The position numbers and the translations under genes are program-made. A stretch of DNA of 64,000 bases from Haloferax larsenii JCM 13917 (lineage in GTDB: Archaea > Halobacteriota > Halobacteria > Halobacteriales > Haloferacaceae). Every line of letters begins with the position of its first letter. Positions within the stretch are counted from its first letter, which is position 1. The notes under the pieces were generated by a model that was not told the DNA's origin, searched no databases, and saw nothing but the letters and a program-made list of their open reading frames with translations. The stretch is taken from assembly GCF_000336955.1 (NCBI RefSeq), contig NZ_AOLI01000031.1:1-64000 (forward strand). The letters are read 5' to 3'. Of the stretch, positions 1-8,358 are shown piece by piece.

Positions 1-458
1 GGACGGCGTCGAAGGGCGAGCCGAGAGCGTCGGACCCCTCCGAGGAAACGAGTCGCGACCGCAATCGCCCGGACGAGCACGACCACTCAGACAAGCACGA
101 CCACTCAGACAAGCACGACCACTCAGACAAGCACGACCACTCAGACAAGCACGATACCACCCGAGACGTTGGCACAGCGTCAGCCGCGGATGCAGACGAC
201 ACGTCGGGTGCGCACTCGGATGACCACGCGGACACTCGCGCAGCTGACCACTCCGGCGACAACACCGGCAACCACTCCGGCGACCGCGAACGCCGCCTGA
301 ACGAGTTACAAGAGCGCGTGGAGTCACTCGTCGAGGAGAACGACCGGTTACGCGACGAACTGGCCGAAGAACGCACGCGGCGACGCGAGTTGGAAGCGGC
401 CGACGACGAGCGCGACGATGACGACGGTGGCTGGTCGCTGTTCGGTTGGTTCAAATAG
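1..458 (+). CDS. C-terminal part of an acidic His/Asp-rich coiled-coil protein
   Basis: The reading frame is open from the window edge (codons from position 3) to TAG at 456-458, so the start lies outside. About 151 residues are visible. The first half is low-complexity and rich in Asp, His, Ser and Lys, including four exact copies of the hexapeptide DHSDKH. It is followed by a predicted coiled coil (RRLNELQERVESLVEENDRL and on) and a short aromatic tail, WSLFGWFK. The charged linker, coiled coil and Trp/Phe tail suggest a cytoplasmic protein with a small hydrophobic C-terminal anchor or docking tail, but I recognise no family. It faces the Spo0M-like gene tail to tail. Confidence 0.75.
   Translation, partial: TASKGEPRASDPSEETSRDRNRPDEHDHSDKHDHSDKHDHSDKHDHSDKHDTTRDVGTASAADADDTSGAHSDDHADTRAADHSGDNTGNHSGDRERRLNELQERVESLVEENDRLRDELAEERTRRRELEAADDERDDDDGGWSLFGWFK
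81..152 (+). repeat. four exact tandem 18-bp units inside a coding region
   Basis: The unit gaccactcagacaagcac occurs four times without a mismatch at 81, 99, 117 and 135 and codes for DHSDKH repeats. Exact identity at the DNA level points to recent expansion by slippage or unequal exchange. Confidence 0.9.
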
Positions 459-532
459 ATTCATCCTGACCCTGAAGGGTCAGGCATTCTCCTTGAATCC
501 TGTAATCGGGGGTTTTCGAGCGGTGCGCGTCG

Positions 533-1270
533 TCAGGCGTGTTTCTCGATGAGGCGTTCTAATTCCTCGCGCACCGTCGATTTGTCGTCCGACCGAATCG
601 TCGTCTGCACCGTCTGTTCGTCCATATCGGTGAGTTCGCTCAAGAGTCCACCGCGGCGGTCGACTTCGAGGAAGAGCGTGAGTTCGTTCGGCCCCGGCTG
701 GGCGACGAGTTCTATCTCGTCGAGTGTGCCGCGGAAGGGACCGGACGTGGCTCGGAATTCGAACTCCTGGACGAATCGCTGCTGGGACGTGTAGCGGCCG
801 TAGGGGTCGGCCTCGCACTCTGCACTGTGCAGCGAGAATCCGAGGTCGTCCATCGCGTCGAAGACGGCTTGGAGTCGCGGGGTCGGCTGCACGTCGAGGT
901 AGTCTTTGTCTTCGGGGTCGACCGCGAGGTCGATGTCGAGTTCCGTCTCTATCCAGACGTCGATTTGGCCGACGGTAATCGGCGTACTGTACGGAATGTC
1001 GATGGAGACCGGCCGTCGCTCTTCTTGACCGGGCTCGATAGTCAGCCCGTCTGCAAGGCTAAACCGTCCGATATCGGCCTCTTGATACCCGTCTTCGGTC
1101 CGGTATCGGGTTTCGATTTCGAACTGAATCGCGCCGACTTCCTGTTCGGCGTTTCCGCCCGTGATGTGGACTTCCGCGTCGATTGTCTCTCCTGGTCGGA
1201 CCGTCTCAGAGGGGAGGACGGTGTCTACGGTGGCGTTGCCGATTCCGATGCTCGCGAGGACCTTCTTCAT
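533..1270 (-). CDS. spo0M: Spo0M/sporulation-control family protein (arrestin-like)
   Basis: A 245-residue protein beginning MKKVLASIGIGNATVDTVLP, typical of the Spo0M family (an arrestin-like beta-sandwich followed by a C-terminal domain). The N-terminal part has the family pattern of a short helix, then beta strands with GET-x-x-AEVHITGG. There is no signal peptide, so it is probably cytosolic or peripheral. In Bacillus Spo0M modulates sporulation; archaea do not sporulate and the haloarchaeal role is unknown. A TTATAT-like box lies about 30 nt upstream of the ATG. The family call is from motif memory and fairly secure; the function is not. Confidence 0.8.
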   Translation of the reverse strand: MKKVLASIGIGNATVDTVLPSETVRPGETIDAEVHITGGNAEQEVGAIQFEIETRYRTEDGYQEADIGRFSLADGLTIEPGQEERRPVSIDIPYSTPITVGQIDVWIETELDIDLAVDPEDKDYLDVQPTPRLQAVFDAMDDLGFSLHSAECEADPYGRYTSQQRFVQEFEFRATSGPFRGTLDEIELVAQPGPNELTLFLEVDRRGGLLSELTDMDEQTVQTTIRSDDKSTVREELERLIEKHA

Positions 1271-1381
1271 AGCTACGTCTGGGTGTGTGCCCGTCGAGAG
1301 ATATAAGAGTACGCGACAGTCCGGCAGAAATGAGAATCACTCGGCTCGCCTCTGCATCGAAAACGAACAAATAGATGACTG

Positions 1382-1389
1382 TTTATAAT
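1382..1389 (+). promoter_or_regulatory. TATA box for the lipoprotein gene at 1413
   Basis: TTTATAAT centred about 27 nt before the ATG at 1413, the spacing expected for a leaderless haloarchaeal transcript. Confidence 0.6.
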
Positions 1390-1412
1390 CGTGCAGACGA
1401 ATATCTCTCGTC

Positions 1413-2087
1413 ATGGAACGTCCCCACAGAAAGACAGCGGCCTTCGCCGGTCTCGCACTCCTCTTGGTCCTCGCCGGGTGTGCGCAGGTCACTGTCCACT
1501 CCGAAGTCAAGGCAAGCGGTGAGGTCGGAGAGCTAACGTACCAAATCAACATGTCCCGAACGGCCTACGGCTACCTCGAAGAGTCGGCCGAGACGGAAGG
1601 ATACGACAGCGTCGAAGATTCGATTCTCTCCGATTTCAACGAGAGCGAGCAGGAGGACATCGAGTACACAGAAGAGTTCAACGGCGACCAAGTCACGCTG
1701 ACGCTGACGCGTGAGAACTTCGTCCCCGACGGAAACAGCAGCATCAACGTCACGACGAAGGACGGAAAGATAACGTACGAAGACACCACGTTCGTCAACG
1801 AGAGCGCCGCTGCAGTGGATGGGAGTGAAGGCTACTCCGGCGCGCTGTCTGGCGGATTCGCCGTCGACTACTACCTGACGATGCCCGGTGAAATCACCGA
1901 CTCGAACGCCGATACGGTCGATGGGAACACCGCCGAATGGCACGAAAGCGGCTCCGAGGCGTTCACTGACAACCGAATCTACGCCGTCAGCGAAAAGCCA
2001 ACTCTCGGGTCGGTCCCGGGATTCGAAGCCGCGGGTGCGGTGGTTGCACTCCTCGTGTTAGGGCTGTTCCTCGTACGGCGGCGATAG
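1413..2087 (+). CDS. exported lipoprotein with C-terminal PGF-CTERM sorting signal
   Basis: A 224-residue exported protein. The N-terminus has a basic start, a hydrophobic stretch and a lipobox LLVLAGC with Cys23 as the predicted lipidated residue. There is no twin Arg, so export is probably by Sec. The middle is acidic with several N-x-S/T sequons. The last 23 residues are PGF, a hydrophobic segment and RRR, the classic PGF-CTERM tripartite signal processed by archaeosortase A. Carrying both an N-terminal lipid anchor and a C-terminal sorting signal is unusual. The body is not recognised. A TATA box at 1382-1389 supports this start. Confidence 0.85.
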   Translation: MERPHRKTAAFAGLALLLVLAGCAQVTVHSEVKASGEVGELTYQINMSRTAYGYLEESAETEGYDSVEDSILSDFNESEQEDIEYTEEFNGDQVTLTLTRENFVPDGNSSINVTTKDGKITYEDTTFVNESAAAVDGSEGYSGALSGGFAVDYYLTMPGEITDSNADTVDGNTAEWHESGSEAFTDNRIYAVSEKPTLGSVPGFEAAGAVVALLVLGLFLVRRR

Positions 2088-2168
2088 TCTTCGAGTCGCC
2101 CCCGACGGTGCGGTGACACGCGAATTTCTTTTTGGGTATACACGCAGCCCGTACACTGAGTGCAGCCT

Positions 2169-3470
2169 CTACGGCCAGAGCCCTCGTGTCTCGTGTGCCG
2201 CTGCGATGCGCGACAGCGCCACGATGTAGGCTGCATCTCGCCACGTCACGTCGTGGCGTTCGAACTCCGTCTGAACGGCACGCCACGCACGTTCCATCTC
2301 TGTCTCGAGTTCGTCGTACACGCGTTCGAGGGACCACGCCCGTCGGTTGATGTCCTGCAACCACTCGAAGTAGCTGACCGTGACACCACCGGCATTCGCG
2401 AGAATATCGGGGATGACCGCGATATCTCGCGTTTCGAGGATGGAATCGGCCGCTGCGGTCGTCGGCCCATTAGCACCTTCGACGACGAGGTCCGCTTGGA
2501 TGTCCGCTGCGTTGTCCTGTGTGATGACGTTCCCGAGTGCGGCGGGAACGAGCACGTCCACATCGAGCGTCAGTAACTCGTCGTTCGAGATGACCGTGTC
2601 TGCGTCTCTCGTCACGGCCTCTGGCTCCTCGTCGTGAGACGGGACCGAGTTCGTGTCGATGCCATCTGGGTCGTACAGAGCCCCATTCACGTCACTGACT
2701 GCGACGATGGTCGCGCCCCACTCGTCGAGGAGGCGTGCTGCGTTTGCCCCAACGCTGCCGTAGCCTTGGACTGCGACGGTCGTCTCGTCGAGGTCGCGGT
2801 CGTAGTACTCGCAGGCGAGTCGCGTGATGAGCGCGACACTTCGACCAGGGGCTTCTTCGCGGCCCTCGCTCCCGCCGATGACGGGGGGTTTTCCGGTGAC
2901 GACGCCGGGTGTCGTCTCACCTTCTTGCATGGAGTACGCGTCCATCATCCACGCCATCGTCTGTGGGTCGGTTCCCATGTCCGGAGCGGGGATGTCTTGA
3001 TTCGGACCGATTATCTCACGAAGTTCTTCGGTGAACCGGCGAGTGAGTCGCTCTTTTTCGGCCTTCGACAGCTCTTTTGGGTTGACGGCGACGCCGCCTT
3101 TGGCACCCCCGAACGGGAGGTCCATCACTGCGCACTTCCACGTCATCCACATGCTCAGCCCCACACACTCGTCTCTCGTCACGTCTGGATGGTACCGCAG
3201 GCCACCTTTGTAGGGGCCTCTGACGCTATCGTGTTGCGCTCGATACCCGCTGAACACGTCGACGCTCCCGTCGTCGCGCTTGATGGGTACTGCGACCTCT
3301 TGCACTCGCTTTGGGTGCTTGAGCCGTTCGACGATATTGGGGTCGATGTCGAGAGACGCAGCAGCGTGCTGCAACTGTCGGCGAGCAGTTTCGAGCGCCG
3401 ACTCCGACACCGGTGATTCTTTGGCCTGTCGTTCGGCGGCCTCACGACTCGCATTCGAGCTCGGTGGCAT
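2169..3470 (-). CDS. gdhA: Glu/Leu/Phe/Val dehydrogenase (glutamate dehydrogenase)
   Basis: A 433-residue protein with full family landmarks: [12 protein letters not shown] at 86-96 (substrate-binding Lys), PFGGAKGG at 119-126 with the catalytic Lys124, and a Rossmann motif [10 protein letters not shown] near residue 240 in the NAD(P) domain. It interconverts glutamate and 2-oxoglutarate plus ammonia in the cytoplasm. The usual length is about 420-435. It starts 2 bp after the stop of a small zinc-ribbon gene and is probably co-transcribed with it. Haloarchaea often carry several paralogues; which cofactor this one prefers cannot be told from sequence alone. Confidence 0.95.
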   Translation of the reverse strand: MPPSSNASREAAERQAKESPVSESALETARRQLQHAAASLDIDPNIVERLKHPKRVQEVAVPIKRDDGSVDVFSGYRAQHDSVRGPYKGGLRYHPDVTRDECVGLSMWMTWKCAVMDLPFGGAKGGVAVNPKELSKAEKERLTRRFTEELREIIGPNQDIPAPDMGTDPQTMAWMMDAYSMQEGETTPGVVTGKPPVIGGSEGREEAPGRSVALITRLACEYYDRDLDETTVAVQGYGSVGANAARLLDEWGATIVAVSDVNGALYDPDGIDTNSVPSHDEEPEAVTRDADTVISNDELLTLDVDVLVPAALGNVITQDNAADIQADLVVEGANGPTTAAADSILETRDIAVIPDILANAGGVTVSYFEWLQDINRRAWSLERVYDELETEMERAWRAVQTEFERHDVTWRDAAYIVALSRIAAAHETRGLWP

Positions 3471-3472
3471 CG

Positions 3473-3616
3473 TTACTCGATGGGTGTCCGCCGATTTCGC
3501 ATCGAGGCATTACAGTCAGGACACGTCATCGGATGGGTTTCTGTGACGACGATAGTCCCACACTCGAAGCACTCATATGGGCTCTCTTCGTCCGTCTTAG
3601 GTTCGACATCGTTCAT
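3473..3616 (-). CDS. small rubrerythrin-like zinc-ribbon protein
   Basis: A 47-residue protein starting [20 protein letters not shown]. Two Cys pairs (CFEC and CPDC) form a rubredoxin/zinc-ribbon knuckle, as in haloarchaeal DUF7129-type mini-proteins. The frame stays open further upstream to 3709, but the Asp/Glu-rich start at 3616 fits the family and the upstream residues look non-coding. It sits 2 bp before glutamate dehydrogenase, suggesting an operon. Its role is unknown; metal binding is inferred from the four cysteines. Confidence 0.75.
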   Translation of the reverse strand: MNDVEPKTDEESPYECFECGTIVVTETHPMTCPDCNASMRNRRTPIE

Positions 3617-3699
3617 GATTGAGTCACGAGTGCCGCGGGTCGACTGGGGCACTCTGGGAGAGCGTAATAAGTGTATTAGGGAATAACAGCTGGTTGAAT

Positions 3700-3730
3700 A
3701 ACAAACCACTCTGCGTGTGACTGGTTTGTT
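3700..3730. promoter_or_regulatory. perfect 9-bp inverted repeat between bat-like gene and zinc-ribbon/gdh pair
   Basis: AACAAACCA at 3700-3708 and TGGTTTGTT at 3722-3730 are exact reverse complements with a 13-nt loop. It lies 12 nt past the stop of the Bat-like gene and about 84 nt upstream of the zinc-ribbon start. It could be a terminator hairpin or an operator. Confidence 0.5.
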
Positions 3731-3741
3731 GCCTAACTCCC

Positions 3742-6612
3742 TCAGGGGGGCGTCACTGAGAGCGTACTCTCTTCGAACAGTGTCGTAAACAGCTTTCGCT
3801 GGACAGTTCGGGCGTGTTTGTAGAATGCCGGGGGCGAAATCCCGAGTGTGTCCGCAACTTCCTCACCGCTATTTTCGCGTGGCGACTCGAAGTACCCGCT
3901 GTAGTAGGCTGTCTGAATGACCTCTAACTGCCGGTCGGTCAGCTTTTCCAAAAACCGTGCGTAGAGGTCGTGTTCCATCGACTGGTCGAGTGACTGCTTC
4001 GCGCGCAGTTCCACGGATGTGAACGTCTCTTCGACGAGTTGTGTAATCGTTCGAACGTCGATACTCGTCGGGATGTCGATGACGAGAACCGTCGTCGTCG
4101 GGTCGGCAGTTGCCTCTTGGAAGACGACACCGTGGTCTGCGAGTTCGAGCGCGAAGAACGGCTGTGTGAGGCGCAGACGGAGGACTCCCTCTGTCCCGTC
4201 TGCACTGATTTGCTGTACGTCGTCGATTGCGACCAACTGTGATGCCGTTTCGGCCACCTCGTCGAGAGGGGCGTCTGCAACCGTCACGAACACGTAGCTC
4301 CCCTCCGACGATTGCTGGACGCCGCCTTGGTACGACAGCGTACACGCTGCCTCCTGTGCGAGGCGGGTGAGGACGAACGTTGGGTCGGTGATGGCGAACT
4401 CGACGCGCGTCATCGACGTCGTGAGGAGTGCGTTCTTTCGCTCGATTGCGCTGAGTGCAGATGCAATCGTCTCTCCGAGTTCGGCGAGGACCGACTTGCC
4501 AGTGTCATCGAATGCCTTCTGGGTCGGTGCGTACACCGTCAACACCCCGTGAGTGAGGTCATTGTAGACGAGTGGGATACTGAGTACAGAGAGGTAATCC
4601 CGAGCGAGAGCGTCCTTGCGCCACGGTTCGTCTCGGAGGCCGGATGCGACGTTGCTCACCATCGTTATCTCTCGACTCGCTGCTGTCTTGCTGGCAGGTT
4701 CCGTCGCTGATTCGGTCACGGTGAACGTCTGACTGTCCAGATACCCTCTCTCGCTGCCTGCCCAGGCCTGCGGCTCCACCGTGTTTGTCGTCGAATCGAC
4801 CGTTCCAACCCACGCGAACCGAAACCTGTCGTCCGCGGTCAACAACTCACAGACGGTGTGGTAGATTTCGTCTCGCGTTTCGGCCTGCACGAGTGCCTGG
4901 TCTATCTCTCGAATCGTCTCGTTGATTCGATTCAACTCCGAGAGTTGCTTGTTCTGTCGCTGTAACGTCCGGTCTTGCTCACGGAGCCTCGATTCGCGGG
5001 TGACTCGGTCGAGGGCTGCCTCGGCCGTTGCTGCCAATAGGTCCGCTAGTTCCCGAGTGACTGCTTCGAATGCACCCACTTGTTCTGCCCCGGCGACGAA
5101 CACGCCGTGGTTTCCGAGGGGAATGTAAATCGCACTGCGAATATCTGTCGCCTCGTTTGCGAGACGGTCCGCTTCGTGGATGTCGTCGTACAGCAATTCT
5201 TTCCCCTCGACGAAGCTGTAGCTCGGCAGGCTCTCACCGTCGGCGCGGACCGTTGGAAGTGGCCCGTTCAATTCTCTCATCGCCCGCGAGTTCGCGACAG
5301 GCCGAAGTGCGTTCGTTTCTGCGTCGAAGAGATAGACCGCACTCGCGTCTAGATTCAGCACACTCGGCGTGTCGTCGACGATTTCCTGTGCAATTTCTTG
5401 GTGTGTCTCGGCATACAGAAAGTCGCGAGTCGTCTCGTGGAGGGTTGCGAGCGCCTCTTCGCGCCGTTTTCGTTTGGTAATGTCCCGACAGCTAATGAGC
5501 AGTGTCCCGTCTTGAATCGACACTTCGCGGACGTTGACTAACAGCGTGTGCTCGCGACCCGCCTTGTCGGTTGCCGTACACTCGATGTTTTTGAGGACGC
5601 CTTTCTCCGCAAGTTCGTCGCGGTCGAACAGGTCTTCACCGAGTAGTTCGTCGATGGTCCCCAGTTCGCGAATCTCTCTGGCCGTGTATCCAAATATGAA
5701 GTGCACGTTGGGACAGACGTAGGTGTACTCCCCTGCCTCGTCCGTAATCAGGACCGTATCGGTCATGTTGTTCAGCGTGACTCGGTGGAGTTCCTCCGAT
5801 TGTCGCAGGTCTCGTTCTAACTCGACTCGCTCAGTGATATCCACGCCTTCGACGACAATCGACACGAGTTCGCCCCGTTCGTTCTCGACGGGGCGCACCG
5901 AGAGGTCGAAGACGCGAGGGTCGTCGAGGTGCGGCGGTTGTGGGACGACGACATTTCCGAACGTCCCGTCGAGCGCTCGCTCGGTGATTTGTCGGACTTC
6001 GGCCCGCGTCGTCTCGTCGTGTGTCCACCACGGAAGCGACCAGAAGGGGTCGCCGACGAGCATCTGGATATCCTCATCGACCATCTCCTGTGCCGTCTGA
6101 TTCACGCGAGCGAGTGAGCCGTCCGGGTCGAGAACCCACGTCGCCGTCCGCGAATCGTTGAAAATCGCATCGAACTGTCTCGCCCGGTCACGCTGCGTCG
6201 ACGCGCGTCGTGCAGACCGAACTGCACGTTCTGTGCGGGTCAGCAACGCTTCGGCCGCCGCGTCCATCGACTCAGAGACGGGAACGTAATCGGTGACTCC
6301 TGCCCCAATCGCTTCGCTTGCAATCGTCTCGCTTCCAGCCGCAGTCCCGATAATCACCGGGAGTGCGGCCGTCTGAGTCCGAATTTCTTTGAGTAGGTCT
6401 ACTCCGGTGGTCTCTTCGAGCGCGTACCCACTGACGAGACAGTCTATCGGCTGGGTCTGGACGTATTCGAGTGCTTCACTTTTGTCACGGGCGTGCGTTA
6501 CCGTTGCGTCCGTCTCTGATTCGAGTCTGCTTTCGAACTGGTCGAGCCACTCGCTCGTCCCGGCGAGCAGGACGGTGGCCGAATCGAGGATGCTATCGGA
6601 ACCGACCATCAT
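3742..6612 (-). CDS. Bat-type multidomain sensor and HTH transcriptional regulator
   Basis: A 956-residue cytosolic protein. Order: a receiver-like domain (about 10-125), a first PAS domain (about 145-270), a second PAS domain (about 275-395), GAF-like domains (about 400-560 and 585-735), a bacterioopsin-activator-type domain, and a C-terminal HTH_10 helix-turn-helix (about 895-945: LTDRQLEVIQTAYYSGYFES then GEEVADTLGISPPAFYKHAR). This is the haloarchaeal Bat architecture, linking redox, light or small-molecule sensing to transcription. The receiver-like domain reads DCLVSGY where a phospho-acceptor Asp is expected, so it probably is not phosphorylated. ATG codons at 6612 and 6609 are both possible. 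The target genes are unknown. Confidence 0.9.
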   Translation of the reverse strand: MMVGSDSILDSATVLLAGTSEWLDQFESRLESETDATVTHARDKSEALEYVQTQPIDCLVSGYALEETTGVDLLKEIRTQTAALPVIIGTAAGSETIASEAIGAGVTDYVPVSESMDAAAEALLTRTERAVRSARRASTQRDRARQFDAIFNDSRTATWVLDPDGSLARVNQTAQEMVDEDIQMLVGDPFWSLPWWTHDETTRAEVRQITERALDGTFGNVVVPQPPHLDDPRVFDLSVRPVENERGELVSIVVEGVDITERVELERDLRQSEELHRVTLNNMTDTVLITDEAGEYTYVCPNVHFIFGYTAREIRELGTIDELLGEDLFDRDELAEKGVLKNIECTATDKAGREHTLLVNVREVSIQDGTLLISCRDITKRKRREEALATLHETTRDFLYAETHQEIAQEIVDDTPSVLNLDASAVYLFDAETNALRPVANSRAMRELNGPLPTVRADGESLPSYSFVEGKELLYDDIHEADRLANEATDIRSAIYIPLGNHGVFVAGAEQVGAFEAVTRELADLLAATAEAALDRVTRESRLREQDRTLQRQNKQLSELNRINETIREIDQALVQAETRDEIYHTVCELLTADDRFRFAWVGTVDSTTNTVEPQAWAGSERGYLDSQTFTVTESATEPASKTAASREITMVSNVASGLRDEPWRKDALARDYLSVLSIPLVYNDLTHGVLTVYAPTQKAFDDTGKSVLAELGETIASALSAIERKNALLTTSMTRVEFAITDPTFVLTRLAQEAACTLSYQGGVQQSSEGSYVFVTVADAPLDEVAETASQLVAIDDVQQISADGTEGVLRLRLTQPFFALELADHGVVFQEATADPTTTVLVIDIPTSIDVRTITQLVEETFTSVELRAKQSLDQSMEHDLYARFLEKLTDRQLEVIQTAYYSGYFESPRENSGEEVADTLGISPPAFYKHARTVQRKLFTTLFEESTLSVTPP

Positions 6613-6662
6613 CCTCGAACGTGGTTTGGAGTGGGCAGTCTCTCAATCATTAATTGTTAGTA

Positions 6663-6693
6663 ACCAAACCAGCGAGAACCATGGCTGTTTGGT
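6663..6693. promoter_or_regulatory. inverted repeat upstream of the Bat-type regulator
   Basis: ACCAAAC at 6663-6669 and GTTTGGT at 6687-6693 are exact reverse complements, about 50-80 nt upstream of the regulator start. The half-site resembles the one at 3700-3730, so both could be sites for the same protein, perhaps the regulator itself. Confidence 0.35.
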
Positions 6694-6786
6694 ACTCAAC
6701 CCCTCCGCGAAAGAGACCGCTCACTCGACTCCCCCGGTGGGTGCCGGTATCAAATCGACACGTGAACTGTCATACTCGCGGAGGTC

Positions 6787-6975
6787 TCACGCTGTCCGTG
6801 TTGCGAGCTTCACGTCCGACCACTCCACAGTCACCGAATAGTACGTCCAATCTCGTTCGATAAACTGTGGTTCCGGGCGCGTCGTCGTTCCGAACAAGCG
6901 GTCGTAGGCGAGTTGCCACCCGACGACATCGACCGTTCCCTCCTCGATGAGTGTGGCGACGGTGTCGCGTTTTCA
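6787..6975 (-). pseudogene. 3' remnant of a truncated gene at the edge of the AT-rich island
   Basis: An open frame of 61 codons between TGA (6973-6975) and the stop at 6787-6789, with no start codon at its 5' end. It has normal haloarchaeal codon use (IEEGTVDVVGWQLAYDRLFG, then a stretch ending EWSDVKLATRTA). The GC-rich coding-like sequence ends abruptly at about 6975, where AT-rich DNA begins. It looks like the C-terminal end of a lost gene cut by insertion of the island. The family is not recognised. Confidence 0.45.
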
Positions 6976-6976
6976 T

Positions 6977-7355
6977 GTGGCGTACAGGCCACAGATATAA
7001 TGCAGGATAGTATTGTACAGATATAGAAATACAATGGTGCAATATATTGTCCCATATAATGTCTGCAAAAATGTAGTTCCCAAATCATACTGTCTATAAC
7101 CCGATCTAGAAGGGCTGATGAAATGCATATTTCCCATGGCTGCATATAATAGTGCTTATTCATATTTTTATTACTCTTTTAATGTTCATTCGTCTAATAT
7201 TGGTGAAGAGAGAAGATAGCTGTATCAACTTCTACTATTTTGAAAAGTATTCTCTAACTCTAATATTTTCATGTGCTATGATTACAATACTATACAAAAT
7301 TTGCATGTCTCCCAATGTAAAGTCCACCATTAATAATTAATTATTTGATAGCTCT
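6977..7355. other. AT-rich non-coding stretch
   Basis: Nearly 400 bases of strongly AT-rich DNA with short runs such as tattttta and ttaataattaatta. Open frames here (for example 7152-7340) have no haloarchaeal codon bias or acidic composition. I see no convincing gene. Confidence 0.5.
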
Positions 7356-7532
7356 TTATAGGTACTTCTCTCGAACATCGGTGAAAATAGAGATTATCGT
7401 AACTAAAAATGCACCTGCTGCACAAAACCAGAGTGCTGAGTGGTCAGTTGATCCACGAACCCCAGTTCCAATTTCATACAAAGATATGGTTATTATCAAT
7501 AACAAAACGTCTGTGGTGCTAGTTTTATTCAT
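7356..7532 (-). CDS. 58-residue two-helix membrane protein
   Basis: Frame MNKTSTTDVLLLIITISLYE to ...TDVREKYL, 58 residues. Two hydrophobic segments (about 9-20 and 34-48) flank a short polar loop with STDHSALW, and the tail is charged. The layout (short N-terminus, two helices, charged tail, about 60 residues) matches the mini-proteins at 19072, 44065, 44285 and 45284. Although the DNA is AT-rich, this frame encodes a sensible membrane protein. Function unknown; perhaps an island-borne member of the same loose class. Confidence 0.5.
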   Translation of the reverse strand: MNKTSTTDVLLLIITISLYEIGTGVRGSTDHSALWFCAAGAFLVTIISIFTDVREKYL

Positions 7533-7648
7533 GTTTTCAGATTTGCCTAATGATATATAAGATTTTTGATATTTAGTTATAGCATTAAAAAGAACAGCAA
7601 TGAATGATTGGTCAGAATTCGTACCTTTTTTACCTACTCGGGCAGGTT

Positions 7649-8254
7649 CTAAGCGTAGCGCTCTAGTTGGATGTTTTCATCCAAAGTCATCTGCGAAAAT
7701 TGTCCACTGATGTCATATGTGTCTTCTCCATCTATAACTCGGCCTTGTATGTAACCGTAACCATCTGTGTTTAATGTACCATCCTGGAGGGTAGTTTCAC
7801 AGTTGTCTCTCGCACTTGCTGAGCCAGAGACTGTGATGTCATAGTCTGATTTGCTACCATCCATCGATTTGAACTCGACATCAGCTTCCGTTTCGGTATC
7901 TGGAACACTTTCGACTTCGACGGTGACCGAACCAGATCCACCATTAACTCTCACCATGTGAATGAATGATTCACTTGGGATTGAGTAGACACATTTATCA
8001 CCGTTAGACAGGTCAGCACTCACATACCCGTACTCATCGTTGTTCTTCTCTTTGGTACTGATAGTATTGTCTTTGGCTTTGTCATTTTCACCTTCTACAT
8101 CCGTTGAGGTGAACCATACTTCGAAGTTACCATCCTTGATTGTTATTTCACGACGGGATGCCGCAGATGCTGTCGTTGACGATAGAACTCCGGCAATACC
8201 AATTGCTCCAATCTTCTTTAGTGTTGACCTTCGAGTGGAGGTAATTTTCTCCAT
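7649..8254 (-). CDS. Tat-exported protein of unknown function (island gene 1)
   Basis: A 201-residue protein with a Tat signal: TRRSTLKK at 7-14, then a hydrophobic IGAIGIAGVLSS and TASA as the likely cleavage site near residue 32. The mature part is acidic and beta-rich, with two Cys. The last third (SDYDITVSGSASARD, GYIQGRVIDGEDTYDISGQF) resembles a repeated beta domain I associate with haloarchaeal exported proteins (G-x-V-x-G-G-x-D-x-Y pattern); this is memory, not a search. TATA-like TTTATAA lies 27 nt upstream. Codon use is more AT-rich than in the surrounding core genes. It is followed by the mini-membrane gene and preceded by a second Tat-exported gene on the same strand. Confidence 0.8.
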   Translation of the reverse strand: MEKITSTRRSTLKKIGAIGIAGVLSSTTASAASRREITIKDGNFEVWFTSTDVEGENDKAKDNTISTKEKNNDEYGYVSADLSNGDKCVYSIPSESFIHMVRVNGGSGSVTVEVESVPDTETEADVEFKSMDGSKSDYDITVSGSASARDNCETTLQDGTLNTDGYGYIQGRVIDGEDTYDISGQFSQMTLDENIQLERYA

Positions 8255-8277
8255 ACTATATGTGAGAACAGATGTAT

Positions 8278-8284
8278 TATAAAA
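8278..8284 (-). promoter_or_regulatory. TATA box for the Tat-exported gene at 8254
   Basis: TTTATAA on the minus strand, centred 27 nt before the ATG at 8254, which fits a leaderless start. Confidence 0.6.
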
Positions 8285-8358
8285 TTTCCTATGTTTAGGG
8301 ACATTTAAATAAAGAATGATATAGAAAATAAGTTTTTGGGAGTTATACGCCGATGCCG

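Noticed and set aside
81-152. possible CRISPR-like array
   Set aside because: The 18-bp units are directly adjacent with no spacers and stay in frame in a coding sequence. No CRISPR array was seen in the window.
7345-7560. 71-codon plus-strand open frame in the AT-rich island
   Set aside because: The opposite strand encodes a better two-helix protein (7356-7532); the plus frame has no recognisable pattern.
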